Source: Meghimatium bilineatum | Taxonomy: Eukaryota > Mollusca > Gastropoda > Stylommatophora > Philomycidae | NCBI GenBank assembly: GCA_034231615.1 | Contig: CM067309.1 | Span: 36,235,750-36,299,749, forward strand | DNA: 64,000 nt | Direction of reading: 5' to 3' | Shown: piece after piece, positions 49,424 through 60,447 of the stretch | How the letters are laid out: each line of letters opens with the position of its first letter | How positions within the stretch are numbered: the first letter of the stretch is position 1 | Program-made: the position numbers and the translations under genes | Notes under the pieces: generated by a model | Seen by the model: the letters and a program-made list of their open reading frames with translations, nothing else | Database searches by the model: none | Told to the model about the DNA's origin: nothing

Positions 49424-52400
49424 CTGGAGAAGAGAAGATTATGTATGACTGCTGGTGTGAACATTCTAAACGTATAACACACTATGGGGGACATTTCATG
49501 AATCATTCTGTATGGTGCAGACCTGGAAATAAATGGATGAGAATGATATCTATCTTTGATAAGTAAGAAGATAGGGTCATAAAACAAAATGGATAAGAAA
49601 TATGAAGGAGTACTAAACAAAGCAGAATAAATGTGAAAGTGGATCTAAGAGGACAAATACGAAATACAGCCCCTAACAGGATGAATAAGAAACACAGTCC
49701 CTAACAGGATGAATAAGAAACACAGTCCCTAACAGGATGAATACGAAACACAGTCCCTAACAGGATGAATAAGAAACACAGTCCCTAACAGGGTGAATAA
49801 GAAATACAGTCCCTAACAGGGTGAATATAAGAAACACAGTCCCTAACAGGGTGAATAAGAAACACAGTCCTTAACAGGATGGATAAAAATATAGCCCCTA
49901 ACATGATGGATAAAAATATAGTCCCTAACAGGAGGAATTAGAATTACAGCTTCTAACAGGATGAATAAGAAATATAGCCCCTAACATGATGGATAAAAAT
50001 ATAGCCCCTAACATGATGGATAAAAAATATAGTCCCTAACAGGATGAATTAGAATTACAACTTCTAACAGGAAGGATAAGAAATGTAAAAGAGCATCTAA
50101 CATGGACAATGAATGTAAAAAAGATAACAGATAAATTGTAAAAATATAAAGGCATCTAATAAATGTAAACGTCCACCTAGCATGATGGTTAGTCTAGTGA
50201 GGCAGTACAATCCCAGCAGAAGATAATACATTTTTTGTGAAAAGTGAAATAAAATAAATATCAAGGGTTAGGAAATTTTCATGATGGATAGAAAACTAGA
50301 ATGCAGACCTTGCAAACGATGGATTACAGAAATAAAAGTCTAACAAAAACAAACATATGAAGCACACAAAAAACAATCTTCAGAGAACGCATCAACCCTT
50401 TACGCTGCAAAGCATAAAAAGGTATAAAGCAAAAAAAAAAGATAATTAAACATCAGTGGTTGGAGGTCAAGATATTTTATTAAAGAGGGTTGTATGGGTG
50501 GGGTGCACATCTTTGCATCTGGCAGCACTCCTCGCAATTGTAACAGACTTAATTCATCTCTAACAAACTTACGATTACTTTAGCCTTGTATCTAGGACTC
50601 AGCCGGCAGTCAGTGATATCACAAACTTAAACAAAGTTTTGGAACCGCACAAATTAGATAAAAAGTTAGATCGTAGTCCCATCTGTTGGAATGTGATCTG
50701 GTGAAAACCTCACCTATAGTCCATCGTTACTTATAATGTTCAAGGAACAGTTGAAGGCGAGGGAAGAGGCTGTGAAAGAAAATAACAGATTTACAACAAG
50801 GAATGCTTTGGTCATGATTTTCAACACTCATCCAGATGACTTTTTGAAGAGATTTTTGAGTTGATGTCTCCATGTGACACCCCTACAACCCTGATGGGTT
50901 ATGGGTCTTATTTTCATGTTTTCCCTCAAGTGTCATGATGTTCATCATTCCTCTCTTGAATAGAGTGATGTTCATTATTCCCCTCTTGAATAGAGTGATG
51001 TTCATTATTCCCTCTGGAATAGAGTGATGTTCATCATTCCCCTCTTGAATAGAGTGATGTTCATTATTCCCCTCTGGAATAGAGTGATGTTCATTATTCC
51101 CCTCTGGAATAGAGTACTCACATAAATCATGACATTGCATTTTGCCATAGAACACAGGTCCTATGATCTGTCCAAATCATACAAGATATTATTGGTTGTA
51201 CTCAAATGTCTATCACTTGGTAGGGGAAAGAAAAACAAATGCTCGCAACCCAAAGGTATAGGATAAGTAAATTCAGATGATCAGATGGCATATCACATGA
51301 ACAAGATGTATCCAAACATCTACAAACATTCATACAAACCTGCAGATCAGGTCCAGCAGTAGACATAGCCAACAAAGTGTTGGGTCCAATTGCTTCCACC
51401 ATTTCCTTGAACTTGTTAACTTCAATGCTTGAAATCTCTGTTGTTTTTTCCAGCTCCATTTTGTTTTGTTCTGACAGATATTTCAGCTCAGCCTCTCTGG
51501 CATGTGTCAGACGTTCCAGATCTGACTCCTAATAAATTTATACAAACAAGATCATATGAATGCATTTATAAAACACTGATGGTATGAAAATATATTACTG
51601 TTTCACTCCACTGAGGTTAATGTGGACATTTATAAAATAATAATGGCATGAAAGTATCGGGTATAGTACCGTTTCACTCCACTGAGGTTAATGTGGACAT
51701 TTATAAAATAATAATGGCATGAAAGTATCGGGTATAGTACCGTTTCACTCCACTGAGGTTAATGTGGACATTTATAAAATAATAATGGCATGAAAGTATC
51801 GGGTATAGTACCGTTTCACTCCACTGAGATTAATGAGGACATTTATAAAACAATAATGGCATGAAAGTATAGTACTGTTTCACTCTACTGAAACTAATGA
51901 ATTTATACAAACAATATCATATGAATGCATTTGTAAAATAATAATGATATGAAAAAATAGTACCTTTTTTACTCCGCTAAGATTAATGAGAGCATTTATA
52001 AAATAATAAAACTTTTGTTATAAAATAATAATGGTATGAAAGTATAGTAACGTTTTACTCCACTGAGATTAATGAGACAACACAGTGTTAGGTCTGCATT
52101 CTTCTGTGAGTCAAGAGCTGCATTACTGAAATATTGATCATTCACCGGCTGATCAGAGAACATTTTCTTCTTTAATTTGTTTGCAATGTGCTTACATCTA
52201 AAGTTTTGTCTCTGATAAATTTGTTTGCAATGTGATTACATCTAAAGTTTTGTCTCTGATAAATTTGTTTGCAATGTGATTACATCTAAAGTTTTGTCTC
52301 TGATAAATTTGTTTGCAATGTGCTTAAATCTAAAGTTTTGTCTCTGATAAATTTGTTTGCAATGTGCTTAGATCTAAAGTTTTGTCTCTGATGAATTTGT

Positions 52401-55400
52401 TTGCAATGTGCTTACATCTAAAGTTTTGTCTCTGATAAATTTGTTTGCCATGTGCTTAAATCTAAAGTTTTATCTCTGATAAATTTGTTTGCAATGTGCT
52501 TACATCTAAAGTTTTGATTCTGATAAATTTGTTTGCAATGTGCTTACATCTCAAGTTTTATCTCTTGATAAATTTGTTTGCAATGTGCTTACATCTAAAG
52601 TTTTGTCTCTGATAAATTTGTTTGCAATGTGCTTACATCTAAAGTTTTGTCTCTGATAAATATTTACTGGTTTGTAACGCATACAGAGGGATATCTGTTG
52701 AGTTTTTCATCCACGGTTGTTTCTCTGGTCAAATACTGGGCAGTTTCATTATACCACACAGGCTAGGCAATTTCTTGACAAAAACTGGCAATAGAACTTC
52801 TCTATTGCTCCAGGCATGCAACCAAATGTTCAAGTCAAAATGATTGTCACGTCCTGCGTCACTGTGCCCCTATGATGGGTCTCAGCTATAGGAAAAAACA
52901 GTGCTGTCAGTTTCCTCCTTCCCAGTGCTGCACAGTACATCTCTGGCTCCCTTCCAACCACAGAGGGTGCATACATATATACATATATATTCAAGTAAAC
53001 ATGAAACACATTTCAACAATAAAATAAAAGCATAATTGTATAGATGACATGCCATGAAGTTTCTATAAAAAGATAACCTTAATATAAAGGCATGTCATGC
53101 ACCAAGGTTTTCTTTTGCATGGTTGGTTTGTCTAGTGGAGGCAAACATACATTATGTGTATACAAAATAGATTTAGTGATGCATGACATCCTGGCTATAA
53201 ATAAAAAGCATAGCTTTTCAACACTAAACAGTTTGCCATAGCAACAAGTAACATAAAACTAGCATACACAAACTTACTGCCTCAATCTTGCTGGCTTGTG
53301 CCTTGAGCCTGGCCTGTTCTACAGCAGCCTCTCCTTCAATCCTTGCTGCCTCTGCTCTACTCTGGGCCTCTGCCTTCGCTTGACCGGTACTCTCTACAGC
53401 AGCACTGTTAGCCTGTAATTCCAACAATTCCTTGCGGGCCTTCTCAGCTTCAGCTTCATCTGTAATCTTTTGACGTTCAAGTCGACCCTTAGCCTCCTGT
53501 TCCAGACGCTCCGCCTCATGCCTGTCAATCATGATGATTTATTATAACCCACATTTACCTTACAATTTTTTTTTCTGGTAAAAAAAAGTAAGTACAAATC
53601 ATTAGGAACATTTTTAGGGATGCTGATTTGTCAAATTCAGAAAATGTATTGACAAATTGTGAGGCAAATATGTGCCAGCTGAAAGGACCTGGTTGTGAGG
53701 CAAATATGTGCCAGCTGAAAGGACCTGGTTGAAATCTGATCTGTTGCCTTCTGTTATTTTCTATAAATGCTCTATGCTTCCTACATATATTATTCATTGT
53801 GAGGGTGAATGATGAAGGTCAATACTCTATATATAAAATTATGTTTCAACAAGAATGAACTTTTTCAGTATTTTTGTAGTAGTTTGGGTAAAAAGATAAG
53901 CCAAATCTTCTGCATTGACTCTCTGACTCCTGAAGATTGGCAGAATGGTACATGTTGTCAAGGTTTACAGCTTGGCTGCAATATCTTATAATATGTATGG
54001 CAGACCAATGTAGCTATTCTTTGTTTCCCCTTCACACAAATATCCACAAAACTTAAAAATGCAGAGAGGATTAGCTTAATTGTTCTCTGGTTTCTCTATA
54101 TGTAATCTAGCAGAGCAGCATGTTGCCTGCCAAGTGTATCACCCAAAAAATGTAACTCAAGTGATAGTCACCATGAACCTCCAAGAATGTCTTCATTCTT
54201 TCTTTTCTTCAATCTTTTCCACTGTTACTATATTCTTCAAGCTTTCATCTCCCTTAAAATGGTCAAATAATAAAGAATCTTTCTGATGTAAGTAATCCCT
54301 GTTTTGTATTGACCCTTACAGCACATCCTCACTTTTTCTAGTTGTCCATTGTACAGTTAGAACTCTTCTACAGAACTATGTCTTTACGCACTCTATTGTC
54401 CATGATTGACATCAATATGATAGAATGTGTTATGTATCTCTTAAGAACTCTCTTCCTTGCATAGAATTTGTGTTATGTATCATTTAAGAACTCTTCCTTG
54501 CATCCAATGACAGGGACATATTACAAAGTATGATCATTGAAAAAATAATGAAAATAAAGATAAGAATTGTAAATACAATGGAAAGTGACCTTGCTGTGGC
54601 TTCCTGAGAGTTTGTGGTGATTTCGATAGCCAATTGGACAGACTTTTGCAAGGCATCACGGGTTCTTTGATCAACAGGCTCGACTGATTGGATGTCAATG
54701 CTGGTGATTACCAAGTTGTTTTGTGGGAAAATAAATGTGTCCTTCACCTTACTGTTGGCATCGATGCCAAACACAGATGCTCGAATAATTTTAGCAGAAT
54801 TCTGAAATGAGATATAATCGAAGCAAAAAAATGAAATAGTGGGACATTGTGGTCTATTAACTGGGGAAGAAAATATTACAGAATCACTGCAAGAATGTTT
54901 ACAAAATAGATCTATGGAAGGTTGTGAGGCTCTAGAATTCATTTCTTGTAAAATAGATCTATGGAAGGTTGTGAGGTTCTAGAATTCATTTCTTGTAAAA
55001 TAGATCTATGGAAGGTTATGAGGTTCTAGAATTCATTTCTTGTAAAATAGATCTATGGAAGGTTGTGAGGTTCTAGAATTCATTTCTTGTAAAATAGATC
55101 TATGGAAGGTTATGAGGTTCTAGAATTCATTTCTTGTAAAATAGATCTATGGAAGGTTGTGAGGTTCTAGAATTCATTTCTTGTAAAATAGATCTATGGA
55201 AGGTTATGAGGTTCTAGAATTCATTTCTTGTAAAATAGATCTATGGAAGGTTATGAGGTTCTAGAATTCATTTCTTGTAAAATAGATCTATGGAAGGTTA
55301 TGAGGTTCTAGAATTCATTTCTTGTGCGTAGTATCTATTATAATACAGGAAACACTTTAGGATTTTTGGTATCATATCCTTTCCAGGACATAGCTATCAA

Positions 55401-58400
55401 CCCATCATGTTTTGGCTGTGGTAATTTTATAGACAATATAAATATGTTCAGTAGTTTGTCATTGCTTTATAAACGGTCCGGATGCTAAAATGCTTGTGAT
55501 GGGGATTGAACTCAGTAACTTGGCCATCACAGACGTGCTCTGTACCACTTTGCCACTTTAGGATTACAACGCAATTATATCAATTTTTTGGCTGTGGTAA
55601 TTTTTTTTAGACAATATAAATATGTTTAGTAGTATCCCATTGCTTTATAAACGGTCCGGATGCTCAAATGCCTGTGATGTGGATTGAACTCAGTAACTTG
55701 GCCATCACAGACGTGCTCTGTACCACTTTGTCACTTTAGGATTACAACGCAATTATATCAATCACTATATCTGCAATTTGCACGTCTCTGATCATCTTGA
55801 TCTTATAGCTTGGTTAGAACAAGAACTACAAGAGTTAACAGTAAAGTTGGAACAAGTTACGAGCAAACGCAGAATAGAAATCAACACAGAAAAGAACAAG
55901 ATGTTGGTTAACAGCAGAGACATGGAAGTACAGACCAACATCATCATGAATGGGGATAAACTGAAATGTATTATACATAGGATCCTGCATAAAAATTTTC
56001 TGACCACCAAATATTCATATGGATATTACACTGGAGTTAAAGTCGTAGAATAATGTATATTGCCTTTTAAAACTATTTGAGAACCCCTCTACTAAAACAT
56101 ATGTTAACCCATTCAATCCATTAATGGTAGAAACCGTTAGCTGCAAATACATTACCATAGCGGCCATTCTTGTCGGATTGACACACTGTCATTTCAATTG
56201 ATGTCTGTTACCTGTTCCATGCGAATAGACATGCTAAATTTAGCGATGGCAAAAAAAAGTACTTCTTGCATTTATCTATTAATTGGACTTTGAATCATAA
56301 AAATTCATTGCAAATTGTATTTCATAATAATTGTCATGTACAATCACATCTGATTTGTGAGGAGTTATTCCCCTTACCCTGGGAATTGAGACTGGAGTTT
56401 TTCCTGAACGTCTTGGATTGAAAGGGTTAATCACCAATAACTATAATTCAGTGATTCTCATATTAGTCTGAAAGTGGCTCCAAGTCACACTGAACTCACC
56501 TTGTGAAAATCATCAAACTGAACCTGAGCAACCGCTCCTCTGATACGAGATGCAATAGCCTTACAGGCATCACCTGTGAAGTCTGGAACGCTGAACAACT
56601 TGGCAGCTTCAGCGGCAGTTCTCTCAGTCACTGCAAAATGCCTGGACATGATAAATAAATAAATATGAATACAAGTGTGCACTTCTGTCAAATGTTAATC
56701 AGAGCAAGACCTGTTTTTGAAACATGGAAATAACTCTCATAAAATTCACAGATTTCAGTTTTGCTGAAGTACATTCACAAAGTAAACATATTTTTATTAA
56801 AAACTTCCAAAGGGAATATTCTATATTTAAGCACAAAATAACCTCAAATTATGTGTAAAATACTTTATTAAAATAACCTCAAATTATGTGTAAAATACTT
56901 TATTAAAATAACCTCAAATTATGTGTAAAATACTTTATTAAAATAACCTCAAATTATGTGTAAAATACTTTATTAAAATAACCTCAAATTATGTGTAAAA
57001 TACTTTATTAAAATAACCTCAAATTATGTGTAAAATACTTTATTAAAAGTAAATACTAAAAGCCAATATGGACATTCAATGAAACCTGAATATATTCTGT
57101 ACAAATACAGCAAAATTGATGAGAAAAAACTGAACTCTACTTTTTGTTTTTGTCTTTTTTTAATCACCGGTAATGTTCTACCCTGTTCAAAATATTTAAT
57201 ACTCACTCTGATATGACTATCTCAGGTTGAATGATCAAGAGCTGTGGTTTCCTAAAAGCTTGAGTCAGTCCTGCAGTACTTGAGAGATATCTTCATACTT
57301 TCTTCTTCTTCTTCAGCGTCCATTCTCAAACTCCCGCTGGATTTCCCTTATAACAGAACCATGGTCCTACTAGATTTCGAGCAGGATATAGTCCAGAGAA
57401 TGGAAATGCATTGTGTCGCCATTTTATTTGCGCCAATGGCCCGACACATCCGTCTTTAGCGGCATATCTTCATACAGTTCACCATAGAATAGTCTCTTTG
57501 GAAGACATTCACCTGGCATACGAACAACGTGACAGGCCCAGTGAAGTTGAGACCTGGTCAACTAAGCGTAGGTGCTTTCTATCTTAGTTAAAGTCGATTA
57601 ACCACACATGACGCAACTCACCAGTTATATGAAACTTGAAGAGACAAACGGGCATGGTCAGCTGTTTCGACAACAATGATATCTGTGCAGAAATCTGGTC
57701 CCAGCAGCAGACACAGGGATTTAATCATGTTTGGTTTTTTAGGCTTTCCTCCAGATAAGCTCAGCTGTGTGAACTGCTCATCTGGACCTAACATCACCAA
57801 CTCTGGCCCGAAGACAACTCTGCATTAAGGGAAGTAGGAAATAAAATCACATTTAAAACTAAAATAATACAAGTATTACAAAGAAGATTAAAAAGTACTT
57901 ATCCTCACAAACACAGTAAATCTGTTTTATCTTGGACATACATTTGTTCATCTGTCATTAATGATATACCATAGTAAGTCAAGTAATGATATACCATAGT
58001 AAGTCAAGTAATGATATACTATAGTAAGTCAAGTAAGGATATACTATAGTAAGTCAAGTAATGATATACCATAGTAAGTCAAGTAATGATATACCATAGT
58101 AAGTCAAGTAATTATATACCATAGTAAGTCAAGTAATGATATTCTATAGTAAGTCAAGTAATGATATACTATAGTAAGTCAAGTAATGATATACCATAGT
58201 AAGTCAAGTAATGATATACTATAGTAAGTCAAGTAATGATATACTATAGTAAGTCAAGTAATGATATTCTATAGTAAGTCAAGTAATGATATACTATAGT
58301 AAGTCAAGTAATGATATTCTATAGTAAGTCAAGTAATGATATACTATAGTAAGTCAAGTAATGATATACTATAGTAAGTCAAGTAATTATATACTATAGT

Positions 58401-60447
58401 AAGTCAAGTAATGATATACTATAGTAAGTCAAGTAATGATATACCATAGTAAGTCAAGTAATGATATACCATAGTAAGTCAAGTAATGATATACCATAGT
58501 AAGTCAAGTAATGATATACTATAGTAAGTCAAGTAATTATATACTATAGTAAGTCAAGTAATGATATACTATAGTAAGTCAAGTAATGATATACCATAGT
58601 AAGTCAAGTAATGATATACCATAGTAAGTCAAGTAATGATATACCATAGTAAGTCAAGTAATGATATACCATAGTAGGTCAAGACTCCCTTACTCATGCC
58701 TGAGCACTGGTTAATTACTTTATTAGGCAGAAAATTTTCATTGACCAACAGCATGCAGCCGATGATGTATTCTCTCTCTTCTACACTCTCCTGTTTGTTT
58801 GTCAGTCATTGTCTAGTTATTTTTTTAACTTATTTACATCTCAGCCTTACTTCCAACACCGTTTCTTCAATTATCACATTCCCGATGGTCTATACCTGAT
58901 TCGAATAAAACAGTTTTTATTTTATTTATTTTATGATCCTCGTTTCATTTTGCTTACATATTCATGTCTATTTTGTATTTTCCTTGTGTATTGTATTTTC
59001 TCTACATGTAACCACACAAATTCCTGTTCTTCTCGTCTCACGTCATCTTTTTTTTTCATTCCTGACATGTCAGCTCCCACGGGGCTGACATGTAATCTCT
59101 GCTTGGCTTAGCAGTGTCCTATTCTGTTTGTTTCTTCTTTTTCTTTATAAATACCTTTTTGTAGCGGGGATCAAACTCGGTACCTTGGCCATCACAGAGC
59201 CGGACTACATCTTTCTCTGGACTACATCCTGCTAATATGCAGGAGTTTTAAAACCAACACAGAAGAAGGTTTTCCAACTGGTAGCTACTGTGATCTGACA
59301 CTGGCAGGTCTGAGTTCTTCATTAGTCACTTACGTGTATACTTTGTGTTTTCTTCTTCTTCTGCGTTCGTTCTCAAATTCCTGCAGATTAGCAGGATGTA
59401 GTCCAGAGAACGGAATGTGTTGTGTCATGGTTTACAGCATTGCTGTGATAACTGTGCCTTTCGGCCTGACACATCTGACTTCATCATGGCTCTGGGTCAC
59501 TGACCCTATATAAGATGGGACAGCCAACTCCATCCCATAACCTCCTTAGTCACCTTTTACGACATGCGTGGAAGATAAAGTGTTGCTAATCTTTGCTCCC
59601 CTTTTGGGTCCGGCAACACACGGGCGATACTTTGTGTTAATACTTATGAAGGCGCAAGCACGCTGGGCAGGCCATCTTGTGCGTATGGAGAACTCGTGTT
59701 TGCCAAAACAAATATATTATGGAGCACTCAAGGCAGGTTTTTTAAAAGCTGGTGGACAGAAAAAGCGCTTCAAAGACACGCTCAAGTCATCACTGAAACT
59801 TCTTAACATTGATGTAGGCGCTTGGGAGAGCCTCGCTCAGGATAGAACAGCATGGCGTTACAGCATTAGAACGGGAGCACTAGCGGCGGAAGAGTCCAGA
59901 CAAGATACTGCAAGACAGAAGCGGGCACGTAGAAAAGAAAAAAACATCTCAACCTCACATAGATACCCTCTATTGTTGTCATTTCTGTAAAAGAACATTT
60001 TGTGCGCGCATTGGATTTGTTAGTCATTTAAAAACGCACTATTAACTTTATTATTTTTATTACTTATTATTATTATTATTATGGTTGAGTTTTTTGGTCA
60101 TCGTCGATTACGACGGACGAACATTATCATACTTTGTGTAACCAGCTAATGAGAAATTTTAAAGAAATGTGCGTTAGATTGAAGTATTTTAGCCAAAGTT
60201 CTTTCCCTTACCTTGCCTTCTTTTCCTTATAATCATAAATCTGAACTGCTGCATTGTGGGGTACACGAAACGTAATCACTTTCGTCTTATCTCTGGATTT
60301 ATCAGGCTTTGAGGGATCAATTTTACGATCACTGCGTTCTGCAAGGTGGTCAATGCTTAGAAGATTTTCAACTGCAGAAGGTAGCTCTTTCTGCCATAGT
60401 TCTTCATCGTGGTTCAACATGTAGGTCTCACCTTGTACAGCTCGCAC
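49274..60447 (-). CDS. MVP: Major vault protein, C-terminal half (7 exons, 5' part outside window)
   Basis: MVP polymerises into the shell of the cytoplasmic vault ribonucleoprotein. Seven exons join in consistent phase to 1371 nt, giving 456 residues plus TAA. In order they encode: the end of the vault-repeat region ([10 protein letters not shown] to [13 protein letters not shown]), the SPFH-like shoulder ([16 protein letters not shown] to [10 protein letters not shown]), the long charged cap-helix ([18 protein letters not shown] onward) and the cap ring ([20 protein letters not shown]). Human MVP is 893 residues and the matching part is about the last 457. The tail differs from vertebrates: after [12 protein letters not shown] it ends in an acidic DDTEDDPL. 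Introns are 980-2392 bp, each with its own repeats. The N-terminal vault repeats should lie beyond 64000. Confidence 0.95.
49655..50080. repeat. 28-bp minisatellite, about 15 diverged copies (MVP last intron)
   Basis: Unit CTAACAGGATGAATAAGAAA + CACAGTCC, with a second variant GATGGATAAAAATATAGCCC in the distal part. Confidence 0.9.
50160..50930. other. MVP intron: possible LINE 3' remnants
   Basis: 50275-50420 vaguely resembles the LINE end at 28218 (CTTGCAAACGATGGATTACA). 50395-50425 resembles 60560-60595 (ACGCTGCAARGCATAAAA). 50865-50925 resembles the LINE 3' UTR at 42930. Nothing coding. Confidence 0.35.
50938..51122. repeat. 30-bp minisatellite, 6 copies
   Basis: Unit GTGATGTTCATTATTCCCCT + CTTGAATAGA. 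Confidence 0.94.
51340..51528 (-). CDS. MVP: MVP exon f (cap helix to cap ring)
   Basis: Acceptor AATTTATTAG, donor CAG|GTTTGT, 63 codons, phase 0 on both sides. It encodes [20 protein letters not shown] then [20 protein letters not shown] and [27 protein letters not shown] and AGPDLQ match the AIGPSTIRDLAVAGPEMQ block of human MVP. Confidence 0.93.
51598..51860. repeat. 71-bp array, 3-4 copies plus decayed ones to 52075
   Basis: Unit TTTCACTCCACTGAGGTTAA + TGTGGACATTTATAAAATAA + TAATGGCATGAAAGTATCGG + GTATAGTACCG. Confidence 0.9.
52170..52662. repeat. 44-bp minisatellite, 11 copies
   Basis: Unit TAAATTTGTTTGCAATGTGC + TTACATCTAAAGTTTTGTCT + CTGA. Confidence 0.94.
52785..53140 (-). mobile_element. 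Element H, partial inverted copy
   Basis: GGCATGCAACCAAATGTTCA, AACAGTGCTGTCAGTTTCCT, CACAGAGGGTGCATACATAT, TCTATAAAAAGATAACCTTA in reverse order relative to 39147 and 61078. It lies in the MVP intron just before exon e. Confidence 0.82.
53278..53521 (-). CDS. MVP: MVP exon e (cap helix)
   Basis: Acceptor GATTGACAG, donor GCA|GTAAGT, ends in phase 0. It encodes the Ala/Glu/Arg-rich cap-helix coiled coil: [60 protein letters not shown], then KAQASKIEA. Heptad-like spacing continues in the next exon. Confidence 0.95.
53655..53735. repeat. 38-bp tandem duplication
   Basis: TTGTGAGGCAAATATGTGCC then AGCTGAAAGGACCTGG twice in the intron between exons d and e. 53900-54040 downstream is a decayed SINE C relic. 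54040-54480 is unassigned. Confidence 0.85.
54590..54801 (-). CDS. MVP: MVP exon d (shoulder end)
   Basis: Acceptor TCTCATTTCAG, phase 0 in and phase 2 out. It encodes [60 protein letters not shown] and [10 protein letters not shown]. The donor AAG|GTCACT is non-consensus, but it is the only position that keeps frame with the next exon. Confidence 0.93.
54897..55328. repeat. 47-bp minisatellite, 9 copies
   Basis: Unit CTAGAATTCATTTCTTGTAA + AATAGATCTATGGAAGGTTA + TGAGGTT. About 95 bp upstream (5' side on -) of MVP exon d. Confidence 0.94.
55375..55762 (-). mobile_element. SINE D (tRNA-like), tandemly duplicated
   Basis: Copy 1 is about 55412-55590 and copy 2 about 55591-55762, almost identical including the flank GGATTACAACGCAATTATAT. 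On - the head AGTGGCAAAGTGGTACAGAG is A-box-like and ACTGAGTTCAATCCCCATCA B-box-like. Confidence 0.82.
55765..56060 (+). mobile_element. LINE RT palm fragment
   Basis: [40 protein letters not shown] and NGDKLK match the region after the catalytic YADD of LINE RT (dLq.L...GL.iN..KTK). Earlier catalytic blocks are absent. Confidence 0.8.
56060..56480. other. MVP intron, no identified feature
   Basis: No repeat match, motif or splice-bounded frame found. Confidence 0.4.
56500..56641 (-). CDS. MVP: MVP exon c (shoulder)
   Basis: Acceptor CATGTCCAG, donor AAG|GTGAGT, ends in phase 0. It encodes [20 protein letters not shown] then [20 protein letters not shown] and FDDFHK, nearly identical to human MVP in [20 protein letters not shown]. 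Confidence 0.95.
56815..57047. repeat. 35-bp minisatellite, about 6.5 copies
   Basis: Unit AAAATAACCTCAAATTATGT + GTAAAATACTTTATT, essentially perfect. Confidence 0.95.
57200..57565 (-). mobile_element. LINE RT fragment interrupted by SINE B
   Basis: 57555-57476 on - reads [20 protein letters not shown] then YGELYED. After the SINE it resumes near 57286 with LSSTAG-type sequence equal to the KKLSQALQ region of the LINE at 32690. Same family as 32690 and 59640. Confidence 0.75.
57299..57463 (-). mobile_element. SINE B, reference copy with perfect 12-bp target-site duplication
   Basis: 165 bp. ATATCTTCATAC stands at 57287-57298 and 57464-57475. In element orientation it runs GCCGCTAAAGACGGATGTGT, CCATTGGCGCAAATAAAATG, CCATTCTCTGGACTATATCC, ends GAGTTTGAGAATGGACGCTG and a (GAA)n tail. 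No clear A/B boxes were seen. Confidence 0.95.
57622..57819 (-). CDS. MVP: MVP exon b (shoulder start)
   Basis: Acceptor CTTAATGCAG, donor ACTG|GTGAGT, phase 2 in and out. It encodes [40 protein letters not shown] and [11 protein letters not shown], the start of the SPFH/stomatin-like shoulder domain of MVP. Confidence 0.95.
57955..58682. repeat. 25-bp minisatellite, about 29 copies
   Basis: Unit AAGTCAAGTAATGATATACC + ATAGT with C/T and G/T variants, in the MVP intron between exons a and b. 58690-59150 has AT-rich, T-rich sequence with no supported feature. Confidence 0.95.
59155..59270. mobile_element. SINE D fragment joined to SINE B/C tail
   Basis: GTAGCGGGGATCAAACTCGG then TACCTTGGCCATCACAGAGC (D, - strand) runs directly into CTCTGGACTACATCCTGCTA and a GAAGAAGG end (B/C tail, + strand). 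Confidence 0.65.
59350..59626 (-). mobile_element. SINE C, full length with perfect 12-bp target-site duplication
   Basis: 277 bp. ATACTTTGTGTT at 59338-59349 and 59627-59638. Element ends are CGCCCGTGTGTTGCCGGACC and (GAA)n. The site lies at the 5' border of the next LINE fragment. Confidence 0.95.
59640..60130 (+). mobile_element. LINE ORF2 C-terminus with C2H2 zinc finger
   Basis: [46 protein letters not shown], then after a one-base frameshift [22 protein letters not shown] and stop: a C2H2 finger with C-x2-C and H-x4-H spacing. The 3' UTR has TGGTCATCGTCGATTACGAC. It lies just 5' (on +) of MVP exon a, in its intron. Confidence 0.9.
60212..60447 (-). CDS. MVP: MVP exon a (end of vault-repeat region)
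   Basis: Acceptor TTATTTCTAG, donor CAAG|GTAAGG, out in phase 2. It encodes [30 protein letters not shown], and [20 protein letters not shown] then YKEKKA, closely matching human [20 protein letters not shown] and [19 protein letters not shown]. The codon at the exon start is GTG (Val), internal and not a start. Confidence 0.95.

Noticed and set aside
49230-49448. + strand ORF of 72 codons
   Set aside because: Antisense shadow of the MVP terminal exon, which matches the cap ring on the - strand.
54484-54942. 152-codon ORF with a hydrophobic C-terminus suggesting a membrane segment
   Set aside because: The hydrophobic stretch is translated intron beyond the donor of MVP exon d.
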